A stretch of 64,000 bases of DNA from Candidatus Lustribacter telmatis (GTDB lineage Bacteria > Vulcanimicrobiota > Vulcanimicrobiia > Vulcanimicrobiales > Vulcanimicrobiaceae), in NCBI GenBank assembly GCA_003164045.1, contig PLRU01000018.1, positions 144,021-208,020 of the forward strand, read 5' to 3'. Below are positions 24,297 through 33,143 of this stretch, piece after piece; position 1 is the first letter of the stretch, and every line of letters begins with the position of its first letter. Under the pieces are notes generated by a model that searched no databases, was not told where the DNA came from, and saw nothing but the letters and a program-made list of their open reading frames with translations. A program made the position numbers and the translations under genes.

Positions 24297-25198
24297 CCGA
24301 TTTGCTTCAGATTTCCGTCGTCGTTCCGACGTACAATCGCCTCGACACGCTGCGCTACGTCATCCCGTCGCTGGTGGCGCAAGATCTGCGTCCCGACGCT
24401 TTCGAGGTGCTCGTCGCCGACTCCAATTCCAATGACGGCACGGCCGAGTATCTCGCCGAGATCGCGCGCTCGTCGCCCAACATCCGGCATCTGCCCGGCC
24501 CGTACACCGGGCGCGCGAGCGCCCGCAATGCGGGAATCGCCGCCGCGCGTGCGCCGATCGTGCTCTTTACCGACGCCGATATCATCGCCTCACCCGATCT
24601 GCTCTCGCGCCACCTCGCGCGGCACGCCAAGGGACCGGGGCGGGCCGTGATCGGCTGCGAGATTCAGGTCGATTCCTACGACGCCTACCTGCAAAAAAGC
24701 GGGAATCCGGCCCTGCGCGATCCGCTGCACCCGGCGACGCGCAAGCATTTGACGTGGCTGTATTTCATGACCGGGAACTGCTCGGTGCTGCGCGCCGACC
24801 TCGAACGCGTCGGGCGTTTCGATGAAGCGTTCACCGGCTACGGCCACGAGGATCTCGAACTCGGGTATCGCTTGCAGCACGCGGGCATATCGATCGAATA
24901 CGCGCCCGAAGCGGTGAACTATCACTGGCACCCGGTGCCCTTCGATCAGCAGCAAGGGCGCATGGAACTCGCCGGCCGCTCGACCGTGCGGTTCTTCCGC
25001 AAGCATCCCACCTTCGACGTGCGTCTGCGCCTGGGCATGACGCCGCTCTCACTTGCGCTGCACGACGTGGTAGATCGCGTTCCCGGTTTGCGGCGCTGGA
25101 TCGACGACGGCGCAAAGGCGCCCGGTTTCGCGCGCACGCTCTCGTTCCAATATCACTACCTTACCGGAATCAAGGCGGCCTTACGTGACCCATCCTGA
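24293..25198 (+). CDS. Family 2 glycosyltransferase
   Basis: A 301-residue GT-A transferase: ISVVVPTYNRLDTLRYVIPSL, VLVADSNSNDGTAE, IVLFTDADIIASP as DxD, and FTGYGHEDLELGYRLQ. WYH-type residues near YAPEAVNYHWHPVPFDQQQ match the end of the catalytic domain in this group. ATGA overlap with the upstream GT9; its last 14 bp overlap aspS. Confidence 0.88.
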   Translation: MTDLLQISVVVPTYNRLDTLRYVIPSLVAQDLRPDAFEVLVADSNSNDGTAEYLAEIARSSPNIRHLPGPYTGRASARNAGIAAARAPIVLFTDADIIASPDLLSRHLARHAKGPGRAVIGCEIQVDSYDAYLQKSGNPALRDPLHPATRKHLTWLYFMTGNCSVLRADLERVGRFDEAFTGYGHEDLELGYRLQHAGISIEYAPEAVNYHWHPVPFDQQQGRMELAGRSTVRFFRKHPTFDVRLRLGMTPLSLALHDVVDRVPGLRRWIDDGAKAPGFARTLSFQYHYLTGIKAALRDPS

Positions 25199-26963
25199 AT
25201 TCGCGCGCGTTTCCTGTGGAGCGCTCAGCGCGAACGACGTCGATCGGGCGGTCGAGCTCTCCGGCTGGGTGCACCGCCGCCGCGATCACGGCGGACTGAT
25301 CTTCATCGATTTGCGCGACCGCGATGGGATCACGCAGATCACGTTCGATCCGGCCGACGCCGCGACGTTCAAAGTAGCGGAAACGCTGCGCAACGAGTTC
25401 GTCGTGCGCGTACGCGGGCGCGCGCAGCGCCGTCCCGGCGGCACGGAAAATCCCAAACTCGCTACCGGTGCGATCGAAGTGCCGGTCGCGCAGCTCGAGG
25501 TGCTCGCGCGCTCCGAGACGCCGCCGTTCGTCGTGTCCTCCGATGACGACGTCGATGAAAACGTGCGGCTCAAATACCGCTATCTCGACTTGCGCCGCCC
25601 GCGCATGCAGACCAACCTCACGGTGCGGCATCGCATCATCAAGGCGATGCGCGATTACTTCGATGCGCACGAGTTCATCGAAGTCGAGACGCCGATCCTG
25701 ATCAAATCGACGCCCGAAGGCGCGCGCGATTACCTCGTGCCGAGCCGCATCCATCCGGGCACGTTCTACGCGCTGCCGCAGTCGCCGCAGCTGCTCAAGC
25801 AGATCCTGATGATCGGCGGCATCGGCCGCTACATGCAGATCGCGCGCTGTTTCCGCGACGAAGATCCGCGCGCCGACCGCCAGCCCGAATTCACCCAGAT
25901 CGACGTCGAGATGTCGTTCGTGGGTCAGGACGAGGTGATCGCGATGATGGAAGGCTGCATTCGCGATGTGTGGTTCCGCGTACTCGGTCACACGCTCGGT
26001 GAGATTCCGCAGCTCACGTTCCACGAAGCGATGCGCCGCTACGGCAGCGACAAGCCCGACTTGCGCTTCGGCCTCGAACTCATCGACGTCGCGGAACTCT
26101 TCCGCGGCAGCGATTTTCAGCTCTTTCACACGCTTGCCGAAACCGAGGGCAACCGGGTGATCGCGCTGCGCTATCCGGGCGGCGCGTCGCTCTCGCGGCG
26201 CGACTTCGACGCGCTGACCGAAGTGGCAAAGTCGCACGGCGCGAAGGGCCTCGCGTACATCACGCTCGCGGCCGATGGTGTGAAGGGACCGATCGTGAAG
26301 TTCCTCGGCGATTCAACCGTCGCCGCGCTGCGCGCCGAGACGATGTCCGAGAACGGCGATGCGATCCTGTTCATCGGCGAGCGTGCGCGCGAAGCCTCGG
26401 AACTCGCGGGCAAAATGCGCCTGGAAATCGGCGAGCGCCTCGGTCTGCGCGATCCGGCGGCGTTTGCATTCTGCTGGGTGCGCGGCTTCCCGCTCTTCGA
26501 GAAGGACGCGGAAAGCGGCGAGATCACATTCTCGCACCATCCGTTCACGGCGCCCGCACCCGGCCAAGAAGCACTCTTCGAGAGCGATCCGCTCGGGGTC
26601 ACCGCGCAGCACTACGATTTGGTGCTCAACGGGTACGAACTCGGCAGCGGTTCGATCCGTAATCACGATCCGGCCTTTCAGCGCAAGGTGTTTCATCGCT
26701 TGGGCATGACCGACGAGCAGATCGACGACCGCTTCGGCTTCTTCATCGAAGCGCTGCGTTACGGCGCGCCGCCGCACGGCGGGATGGCGCTGGGCATCGA
26801 CCGCGTCGTGATGCTGGCCGTCGGCACGACCAACATTCGCGACGTCATCGCGTTCCCGAAGAACCAGTCGGCGCGCGACGTGATGATGGACGCGCCGTCC
26901 GCGGTACCCGAGGCGTCGCTGCGGGATCTTCACCTTGCGCTGCGCGTAAAGCCGCCGGCGTAA
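25185..26963 (+). CDS. aspS: Aspartate--tRNA ligase, probably non-discriminating (Asp/Asn)
   Basis: A 592-residue bacterial-type class II synthetase: N-terminal OB fold (SGWVHRRRDHGGLIFIDLRDR), catalytic motifs (motif 2 RCFRDEDPRADRQPEFTQ, motif 3 GGMALGIDRVVML) and the GAD insertion. In the OB fold the position that is Leu in discriminating enzymes (RDLG in E. coli) is His here (RDHG), as in enzymes that also charge tRNA-Asn for GatCAB. GTG start inside the upstream glycosyltransferase gene, an odd partner for a synthetase. Confidence 0.95.
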   Translation: MTHPEFARVSCGALSANDVDRAVELSGWVHRRRDHGGLIFIDLRDRDGITQITFDPADAATFKVAETLRNEFVVRVRGRAQRRPGGTENPKLATGAIEVPVAQLEVLARSETPPFVVSSDDDVDENVRLKYRYLDLRRPRMQTNLTVRHRIIKAMRDYFDAHEFIEVETPILIKSTPEGARDYLVPSRIHPGTFYALPQSPQLLKQILMIGGIGRYMQIARCFRDEDPRADRQPEFTQIDVEMSFVGQDEVIAMMEGCIRDVWFRVLGHTLGEIPQLTFHEAMRRYGSDKPDLRFGLELIDVAELFRGSDFQLFHTLAETEGNRVIALRYPGGASLSRRDFDALTEVAKSHGAKGLAYITLAADGVKGPIVKFLGDSTVAALRAETMSENGDAILFIGERAREASELAGKMRLEIGERLGLRDPAAFAFCWVRGFPLFEKDAESGEITFSHHPFTAPAPGQEALFESDPLGVTAQHYDLVLNGYELGSGSIRNHDPAFQRKVFHRLGMTDEQIDDRFGFFIEALRYGAPPHGGMALGIDRVVMLAVGTTNIRDVIAFPKNQSARDVMMDAPSAVPEASLRDLHLALRVKPPA

Positions 26964-26969
26964 GCGCGC

Positions 26970-27734
26970 GTGGATCCGCAACCGCTCATCGCCTTCGACC
27001 GCGTCAGCATGACGCTCGGGGGAACCCCGGTCCTCACCGGGATCGACCTGAGCATCGACGCGGGCGATTTCGTCTGCGTGGTCGGGCCATCGGGCTGCGG
27101 CAAGACGACGCTGCTGCGGCTGCTCGGCGGCCTGCTCGAACCGACATCGGGCGAAGTGCGCTACGCCGGCAAACGCATCGTCGAACCGCGCGCCGATATC
27201 GCGGTGATGTTCCAAGACTACGGCCGCGCGCTCTTGCCGTGGCGTACCGTCGAGGGCAACGTGTCGCTGGCGCTCGAGGCGCTCGGCGTGCCGAAGGAGC
27301 AGCGCGCGGCGCGCATCGCGTCCGTGCTCGACACCGTCGGCCTGCGCAACAAAGCCGATCGTTACCCGAGCGAACTCTCGGGCGGCATGCAGCAACGGTT
27401 GCAGATCGCGCGCTGTCTCGCGCAAGAGCCGAAGGTGCTCCTGATGGACGAACCGTTCGGCGCGCTCGACGCGATGACGCGCCAATCGTTGCAAGATGAA
27501 GTGCTCTCGATCGTTGCGGTCAGTGGCGCGACGGTGTTCTTCGTGACGCACGATCTCGAAGAGGCCGTGTACCTCGGCAACCGCGTGATCGGGCTGCTGC
27601 CGCATCCGGGGCGCATCGCAAGCGACGTCAAGGTGACGCTCTCGCGGCCGCGCAACCAGCTGACCACGCGCGAAGATCCGGAATTCGCGCGCTTGCGCCG
27701 GCACCTCTTCGATTTCATCAAGGACGAACATTGA
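26970..27734 (+). CDS. ABC importer ATPase, NitT/TauT (SsuB/TauB) type
   Basis: A 254-residue ATP-binding subunit: Walker A GPSGCGKTT, Q-loop MFQDYGRALLPW, signature LSGGMQQR, Walker B VLLMDEPFGALD and switch His in FVTHDLEEA. The LLPWRTVEGN region is typical of the nitrate/sulfonate/taurine family. It begins 6 bp after aspS and overlaps the first permease by TTGA. The binding-protein partner is not in this operon; four matching candidates are at 1-945, 942-1967, 37195-38136 and 38174-39115. Confidence 0.92.
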   Translation: MDPQPLIAFDRVSMTLGGTPVLTGIDLSIDAGDFVCVVGPSGCGKTTLLRLLGGLLEPTSGEVRYAGKRIVEPRADIAVMFQDYGRALLPWRTVEGNVSLALEALGVPKEQRAARIASVLDTVGLRNKADRYPSELSGGMQQRLQIARCLAQEPKVLLMDEPFGALDAMTRQSLQDEVLSIVAVSGATVFFVTHDLEEAVYLGNRVIGLLPHPGRIASDVKVTLSRPRNQLTTREDPEFARLRRHLFDFIKDEH

Positions 27735-28495
27735 CGCGCCTCGCGGCCGTTCTGCGCGGGATCGCCTTTCCGCTCGGCCTCGTGGTGATCGCGCAAATCG
27801 CCGCGATGGTCTCGCACCTGCAGAGCGACACGCTGGCGTCGCCGGCGGCGGCGCTGGTGGCCGGCGCGCACGCCTTTGCCGACGGCAGCATCCTCATCGC
27901 CACGGTGCAAACGCTGGCCAACGCCTTCGGCGGCTTGGCGCTCGGCGGCAGTATCGGGTTGCTCTTCGGCATTCTGCTGGGCAGCGTCGTGTTGGCCGAT
28001 CGCCTGATGGAGTTTTCGGTCGAAGCGTTGCGGCCGATCCCCTCGGTGGCGTTGATTCCGGTGGCCATGCTGATCTTCGGCTTCGGCTTTCGCATGGAGA
28101 TCGCCATCGTTTCGTTCGCCTCGTTCTGGCCCGTGCTGATCCTCACGCGCAATGCCGTGGCGAACGTCGATGTGGCGCTCTACGACGTCGCGCGCGTGCT
28201 GCGGCTGACGCCGCTCGCACGCACGGTGAAGATCGTGCTGCCGGCCGCGCTGCCGCGCATCTTCGTGGCGTTTCGCTTGGCCGCCGGCATCGCGCTCACC
28301 GTCGCCGTCACCGTCGAAGTGTCGACCAACCCGCTGGGCCTCGGCTACGGCATGATGCTGGCCGAGCAGTCGCTGCATCCCGAATTGATGCTCGCATACC
28401 TGCTGTGGATCGGTATCATCGGCTGGGGACTGAACTTCGCGATCACCAACGCGCAGCGCCGGCTCTTTGCGCGCTCGCCGCAGGCGGTACGCTGA
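27731..28495 (+). CDS. ABC importer permease, NitT/TauT type
   Basis: A 254-residue inner-membrane protein with about six helices. The coupling-helix EAA motif is recognisable as YDVARVLRLTPLARTVKIVLPAALPRI, and the front half has LMEFSVEALRPIPSVALIPVAML, typical of SsuC/TauC permeases. The TTG start at 27731 overlaps the ATPase stop. Forms a heterodimer with the permease encoded next, judging from gene order. Confidence 0.9.
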   Translation: MTRLAAVLRGIAFPLGLVVIAQIAAMVSHLQSDTLASPAAALVAGAHAFADGSILIATVQTLANAFGGLALGGSIGLLFGILLGSVVLADRLMEFSVEALRPIPSVALIPVAMLIFGFGFRMEIAIVSFASFWPVLILTRNAVANVDVALYDVARVLRLTPLARTVKIVLPAALPRIFVAFRLAAGIALTVAVTVEVSTNPLGLGYGMMLAEQSLHPELMLAYLLWIGIIGWGLNFAITNAQRRLFARSPQAVR

Positions 28496-28496
28496 G

Positions 28497-29258
28497 GTGA
28501 ACGCACGCATCGGCTGGCGTTTGGCCAGCATCGTCGTCGGCGGACTCTTCATCCTGGCCTGGCAGTTCATCGCGAGCGCGCACATCGTCTCGCCGGTCTA
28601 TCTTCCGGGACCCGATCGCACGTGGACGGCGCTGGTGCGCGGATTTGCGAGCGGCACGCTGCTCGCGCAATTGCTGCAAACGGTGCAGCGCATGCTGCTG
28701 GGCTGGCTCCTCGCCTCGCTGGTCGGCATCGTGGTCGGCGCATGCATCGGCTTGTCGCGACCCGCGCGCGCCTATCTCGGTCCGACGCTCGAATTCTTAC
28801 GGCCGCTGCCGGCGTCGGCCGTCATTCCGCTCGGCATCGCGTTCTTCGGTCTCTCCGACGGCATGGTGCTTGGCGTGATCGCGTTCGGCGCCTTGTGGCC
28901 GACGCTGCTCGCAACCGTGCACGGCTTCGCCGCGGTGGAACCGTGCCTCTACGAAGTCTCGCGCGTGCTCGGCATGTCGCGGCTCGCCGTGATTTGGAAA
29001 ATTGCGCTGCCGAGTTCGCTGCCCGACATCCTCGGCGGCATGCGCCTGAGCTTGACGGTATCGCTCATTCTTGCGGTCGTGGGCGAGATGCTGGCGTCGC
29101 GCACCGGGCTCGGCAGCGGCATTCTCATCGCCGCGCGCACGTTCCACGCACCGGATCTGTACGCCGGCGTCGTGTTATTGGGCATGCTCGGCTACATCAC
29201 CGCGCAAGGATTGTTTGCCGTTGAAGCGCGCCTATTGCGCTGGCGCGCCGTGCGCTAG
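28497..29258 (+). CDS. ABC importer permease, NitT/TauT type
   Basis: A 253-residue second permease, related to the previous one: LEFLRPLPASAVIPLGIAFFG and EAA loop YEVSRVLGMSRLAVIWKIALPSSLPDI. The GTG at 28497 starts 1 bp after the upstream stop. It is the last gene of the 15-kb operon; its stop codon lies within the 5' arm of a hairpin that may end transcription. Confidence 0.9.
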   Translation: MNARIGWRLASIVVGGLFILAWQFIASAHIVSPVYLPGPDRTWTALVRGFASGTLLAQLLQTVQRMLLGWLLASLVGIVVGACIGLSRPARAYLGPTLEFLRPLPASAVIPLGIAFFGLSDGMVLGVIAFGALWPTLLATVHGFAAVEPCLYEVSRVLGMSRLAVIWKIALPSSLPDILGGMRLSLTVSLILAVVGEMLASRTGLGSGILIAARTFHAPDLYAGVVLLGMLGYITAQGLFAVEARLLRWRAVR

Positions 29259-29282
29259 CTAAACTCGGAGGGAGAGCTAGCG
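29253..29282 (+). terminator. Hairpin at end of the 15-kb operon
   Basis: CGCTAGCT (29253-29260) and AGCTAGCG (29275-29282) form a perfect 8-bp stem with a 14-nt loop, followed by the T-rich TTCAGTAATATTTCTGT. The stem contains the TAG stop of the last permease gene. The U tract is interrupted, so termination may be partial. Confidence 0.45.
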
Positions 29283-29323
29283 TTCAGTAATATTTCTGTA
29301 AAGCGCGCCGATGATTGTAGCAG

Positions 29324-30478
29324 ATGCGGCTTCAAGCGGGGCGGTATTTCAGTGCGGCGGTTCTTACCGCTTCTCTCTTCGCGTGCAGCGGCGGCGGCGG
29401 GAGCAGCGTGACGCCCGCACAACCGGTCGCGACCGCAACGTCGAACAGCGCCGGCGCGGCGAGCCCGTCGACGCCGTCGAGCGCGACCGATTTTCAGCGC
29501 GTCGCGACCGCGCTTTCGCTAAGCCAACGCAGCGACGGTGCGATTCCCTACACGGCGACTAACGTGAACCCGTACTTCGCCAACATCGCCGCGACCGGAG
29601 CGGCGCGCACAGGTGCCGATTTGACCAGCGTGCGCGCGTGGATTGCCTGGTATGTCGCGCGCAGCCGCGATCCGAATCCGTGGGGCATCGCCGGCGCGAT
29701 CACCGACTATACGATCCTGCCGAACGCAGCGCTGCAATCAACGGGCAGCGCAGATTCGGTCGACGCCTACGCCGCCACGTTTCTCACCCTCGTCGCGACC
29801 GCATATCAGTTCGGTGATGCCGGTCTGCGCTCGTACGTGCAAGGGCTGCGCAGTGACGTCGAGCGGATCGCCTCGGCGATCGATGCGGTCACCGACGTCG
29901 ACGGCTTGACCTGGGCGCTACCGACATATCACACGAAATATGTCATGGATGCCAGCGAAGTCTACGCGGGACTCAACGATCTCGCGACGTTGCGCAGCAG
30001 CGCCTACGGCGACATCGCCGGGTCGCTAGCGGCGTCGCAACGGGCCGCAACGCTGCGCGCCGCGATCGTGGCGACGTTCTGGAGCGACGCGCGCGGCACA
30101 TTTGCGGTCGGCATGGATGCGAACGGCGTGCAGACGCTGCCCGATCCGGGTGCGTGGCCCGATGCGATGTCGCAACTCGCGCCGATCTTGCATGGCGTGA
30201 TCTCGCCGTCGTCGGCCGTTGCAACCGGCATCTATGGCCGGTTCAACGCCGCGTTTCCGAATTGGACGTCGCTTTCCAAACCCGACCAATACCCGTGGGT
30301 TTCGGTCGCGTTCGTTGCCCTGCAGATGAACGACGCGTTGCGCGCATCAGCGTATCGCAGCGCGGTTGACGCGGCGTTCACCCCGCAATTCGCCTACCCG
30401 TGGTACTGCGCGGAATCCGGCTGGTATCTGCGCGTCGTCAACGGCATCATCGCGCCGCAGACCGTCGCCGCAGACTAG
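29324..30478 (+). CDS. Lipoprotein, glycosidase-like (alpha/alpha-barrel type), paralogue of 36246-37169
   Basis: A 384-residue protein with lipobox FACSGGGG after a short signal (MRLQAGRYFSAAVLTASLFAC) and a Ser/Thr/Pro/Ala linker to residue 60. The body is helical with aromatic loops, a pattern seen in six-hairpin glycosidases. It shares SADSVDAYAATFL and KYVMDASEVYAGLNDL with DSEDAYAATVL and GYLMDNVEDYAGLRDF of the protein at 36246-37169, in the same order and similar spacing. I infer a common origin and a role on the polysaccharide made by the neighbouring operon; no family name is certain. Confidence 0.65.
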   Translation: MRLQAGRYFSAAVLTASLFACSGGGGSSVTPAQPVATATSNSAGAASPSTPSSATDFQRVATALSLSQRSDGAIPYTATNVNPYFANIAATGAARTGADLTSVRAWIAWYVARSRDPNPWGIAGAITDYTILPNAALQSTGSADSVDAYAATFLTLVATAYQFGDAGLRSYVQGLRSDVERIASAIDAVTDVDGLTWALPTYHTKYVMDASEVYAGLNDLATLRSSAYGDIAGSLAASQRAATLRAAIVATFWSDARGTFAVGMDANGVQTLPDPGAWPDAMSQLAPILHGVISPSSAVATGIYGRFNAAFPNWTSLSKPDQYPWVSVAFVALQMNDALRASAYRSAVDAAFTPQFAYPWYCAESGWYLRVVNGIIAPQTVAAD

Positions 30479-30480
30479 GA

Positions 30481-30495
30481 TTCACGTTCCGTGAA
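30481..30495. terminator. Short palindromic hairpin between convergent genes
   Basis: TTCACG-TTC-CGTGAA is a perfect 6-bp stem with a 3-nt loop in the 29-bp gap between two convergent stop codons. No run of T follows on either strand, so a bidirectional terminator role is only suggested by position. Confidence 0.35.
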
Positions 30496-30507
30496 GTCGC
30501 TACGCTC

Positions 30508-31323
30508 CTAGGGAAGTGCCGGTCCGATGTTGCGGAAGATGCCGAGCGTGATGCCGCGGCGCGCGTAGAGCATCGTGCCGGTCATGCGGTCGTTGAGGCG
30601 CTCCACTTGCACGCCGGCGAGGATGCCGCCCTTGGTGCCGATCCAATGCTTCACTTCGAAATCGGCCAGCACGGTGCGCTGACCGAATACGACGGGTTGC
30701 GACGCCTCGGCAATGCCGTTCGGCGGCTGGTCGCCGGCGAGCAACGTCAGGGTTGAAATCGTCTTGCCGGTCTGCCCGCTTTGAATCGTCGCGATTCCGG
30801 TTCCGGCTCCAACCCGGCCGCTGGTGAACGTTTGCAAATAGCGCAAGGTCACGTTGAAGTTATTCCAATAAAACGTCGGTCCGAGGTTGACGTAGCGCTG
30901 CACTAAGCCGTTCGGATTGACCACGACGCCGACGCCGCCGCCCAGCACGGTCGTGAGGCTGCGCCCGACTTTCTCGTCGCCTTCAACGTAAAAACTGCGA
31001 TTCGGCAGCACCGTGCCCGCGGCCAGACCGACGGCCGCGTAGGTGAAGAAGCGCGGTGACCAGGTGTGGTAGTCGTCGAGCACGGTACCGAAGCTGTGCG
31101 TCGGCGCGAGCTGGTCGTGATCGACGCGGTTCACCAGCGTCACGCTCGGCGTATCGGCGCCGGCCACCCAGCGGTACGTTCCGGTGAGCGTGTCCCACGG
31201 ACCGTACACGTTCCCCGGACTCGAGAAGCCCGAGAGATCGCCGGTGAGATCGAGTTCACCCGCGCGCGCCGCGAGCGGCAACAGCGCGAGCGCGAACAAG
31301 AAAAGGGCGGCGAGGCGCTTCAC
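30508..31323 (-). CDS. YaiO-type outer-membrane beta-barrel protein
   Basis: A 271-residue protein with signal peptide ending AARAGE. The mature part is a series of amphipathic strands ending in aromatic residues (TLTGTYRWVAG, FFTYAAVGLAAG, RYVNLGPTFYWNNFNVTLRYLQTF) and the layout fits the YaiO outer-membrane family. Last gene of the minus-strand polysaccharide operon, with ATGA overlap on the deacetylase-like gene. It could be the export or docking barrel for the polymer. Family call moderate. Confidence 0.65.
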   Translation of the reverse strand: MKRLAALFLFALALLPLAARAGELDLTGDLSGFSSPGNVYGPWDTLTGTYRWVAGADTPSVTLVNRVDHDQLAPTHSFGTVLDDYHTWSPRFFTYAAVGLAAGTVLPNRSFYVEGDEKVGRSLTTVLGGGVGVVVNPNGLVQRYVNLGPTFYWNNFNVTLRYLQTFTSGRVGAGTGIATIQSGQTGKTISTLTLLAGDQPPNGIAEASQPVVFGQRTVLADFEVKHWIGTKGGILAGVQVERLNDRMTGTMLYARRGITLGIFRNIGPALP

Positions 31324-33143
31324 GTGGTTGATACTCCCGGCAGGCTGACGTCGAGATTATCGCCGTTGCTTTGAACGCTCAGAATGGTGTACTTGCGCTG
31401 GACGCCGGCTTTGCGCAATTCGGGCGGTAACGCGCCCGAACCGAGCCACGCCGTCGGAACCGCGAAGGCGATCGAGCGCAAACCGCCCGGATTATAGAGC
31501 TGCACGTGCACGCCGCCCGACGAGCGCGTAAACGACGACGTCGTCGCGACGAAACGATCCATGAACGTCGCCGCTTCAACCATATTCGTCATGCGCAGGC
31601 GGCCGGAGCGTTCCAAGTTCGCGGTCCGGCCCACGAAGCGCGCGACGGCTTCGCCGTAGCCGCGCTGCATAAAGTCGTACGAGTGACTGTAGAGCAAATA
31701 GATGCCGCGCTGATCGGCGGCATACGACGCGGTGCCGTTCAGCCACGCTTCCACCGCTTGCGGCGTAATGTGATCGCGTTCCATCTCGCCGACCGATGCG
31801 ACATCGCCGAGCGGCATCACCGGGAAGGCCCAGCTCTTGGACGACACGAGCGTCCCGGCGAAGAACGGACGCAAGACCGGCGAGCCCGTATCGCCGGTGT
31901 AGTAGTAGCCCTTGATGCCGAGGCTATCGAGCACGTTCGTCATCTCCGGCTGCGGATGCACGCCGACCGGCGCGGCGAACGAGCGCACCGGCACGTGCGT
32001 CACCGATGCCAGGCAGCGATCGTTGCGATCGACCAGCTCCCGGATCTGCGCTTCGGAATCTTTACCCGATTCGACGTCGGCGGCGAACTTGTTGTGCGCC
32101 CAGCCGCCGTGCGAGCCGATGCGCCCGTAGGGCATGAGCATGCGCAAATACTTCTTGCCGCGGCCGCACGCATCGAAGCCGAGGCCGTCGCCGAGCACGT
32201 CGCGATCTGGTCCGGCCGTGACGTCGAATTCCATCGGCACGTCGCGCCGGAGAATGTGTTCCTTACGCATGTTCGGGATGCCGAGAAATTCGATCGACGA
32301 GTCGATGTGGATATCGATGATGAGCTGGCCGATGCCGCCGGGCGCCGCGACGAGATGCGGCATGTCGCCCGACCGCGTAAGGTACGTGACGAGCATCTTC
32401 ATCGGAAACGCGTCGCTGTGCGTACGCAGCGAACCGAGCGGTAATGCAATATAGGCAACGCGCCCGCGTTGCACGGGTCGCACGGTGAGCATCGGTGAGT
32501 CCGCGTTGTCGGCGTCGATGCGCACGGCCGAACCGACTACGGCCGCTTTTGCATACGGATACGTAAGTGGCCCGTACCCGTAACCGGAGAGATCGCCGGC
32601 GTCGATCTTGCCGGCCGGAACCGCCCAGCGCGATGCCGTTGCGGCATTGGTGAAGTGGACGTAGCCGTGGCCGAATGCCTTTGCGCGCAACTCACGGTAC
32701 TGCAGTGAGTCGATGCCGCTGATCTCGGCGAAGAGCGACCCCGGGCGGTAGAAGCCGTCCAGGGTGCGCGAGCCGGCGTCGCCGACGACGGCCACCGAAC
32801 CACCGAGCGATGCAAACGACGTGAGTTCGGCTACCGCGTCTTCGGAAACGCGCCGGTTGATCGTGTCGGGAAAGACGATCGCCGCGTACGAATTCGCGAG
32901 CTGCTCGCCGTCGAAGAGCGCGAGGTCGGTCGAGGCGAGCCAATCGAATGGGATGCCGTCTTCAAGCAGCGTTTCCGTATATGCGGCGCGGATCTGGGCT
33001 GCCTCGGCGCCCTCGCCGGGCGTGTAGACGACGGCGACGCGTATGCTGCGCTCGCCCGCGAGTGCGTGCAGCGCGCTCGCGCGGTTGAAGACCAAGAGCA
33101 GCATTAACACCGCGAGCACGCTCGCGACCGAATACCGGTTCAC
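31320..33143 (-). CDS. Exported polysaccharide-deacetylase-like protein with amidotransferase-like N-domain
   Basis: A 607-residue protein with one N-terminal membrane/signal helix. Residues about 34-125 look like a Rossmann-type glutamine-amidotransferase-like domain (IRVAVVYTPGEG, SYAAIVFPDTINRR, SLGGSVAVVGDAG). From about 270 the sequence resembles a NodB-type deacetylase barrel: D277-I-H279-I-D281, G-S-H345-G-G-W-A-H350-N, and SFAAPVGVHPQPEM. The His spacing is not the classical H-x3-H, so activity is uncertain. Position between the bactofilin-like and barrel genes resembles PelA/PgaB-type roles in other exopolysaccharide systems. Confidence 0.65.
   Translation of the reverse strand: MNRYSVASVLAVLMLLLVFNRASALHALAGERSIRVAVVYTPGEGAEAAQIRAAYTETLLEDGIPFDWLASTDLALFDGEQLANSYAAIVFPDTINRRVSEDAVAELTSFASLGGSVAVVGDAGSRTLDGFYRPGSLFAEISGIDSLQYRELRAKAFGHGYVHFTNAATASRWAVPAGKIDAGDLSGYGYGPLTYPYAKAAVVGSAVRIDADNADSPMLTVRPVQRGRVAYIALPLGSLRTHSDAFPMKMLVTYLTRSGDMPHLVAAPGGIGQLIIDIHIDSSIEFLGIPNMRKEHILRRDVPMEFDVTAGPDRDVLGDGLGFDACGRGKKYLRMLMPYGRIGSHGGWAHNKFAADVESGKDSEAQIRELVDRNDRCLASVTHVPVRSFAAPVGVHPQPEMTNVLDSLGIKGYYYTGDTGSPVLRPFFAGTLVSSKSWAFPVMPLGDVASVGEMERDHITPQAVEAWLNGTASYAADQRGIYLLYSHSYDFMQRGYGEAVARFVGRTANLERSGRLRMTNMVEAATFMDRFVATTSSFTRSSGGVHVQLYNPGGLRSIAFAVPTAWLGSGALPPELRKAGVQRKYTILSVQSNGDNLDVSLPGVSTT

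Noticed and set aside
26313..27731. A 472-codon minus-strand open frame over aspS and the ABC ATPase
   Set aside because: His/Arg/Glu-rich shadow frame; both plus-strand genes carry complete catalytic motifs.
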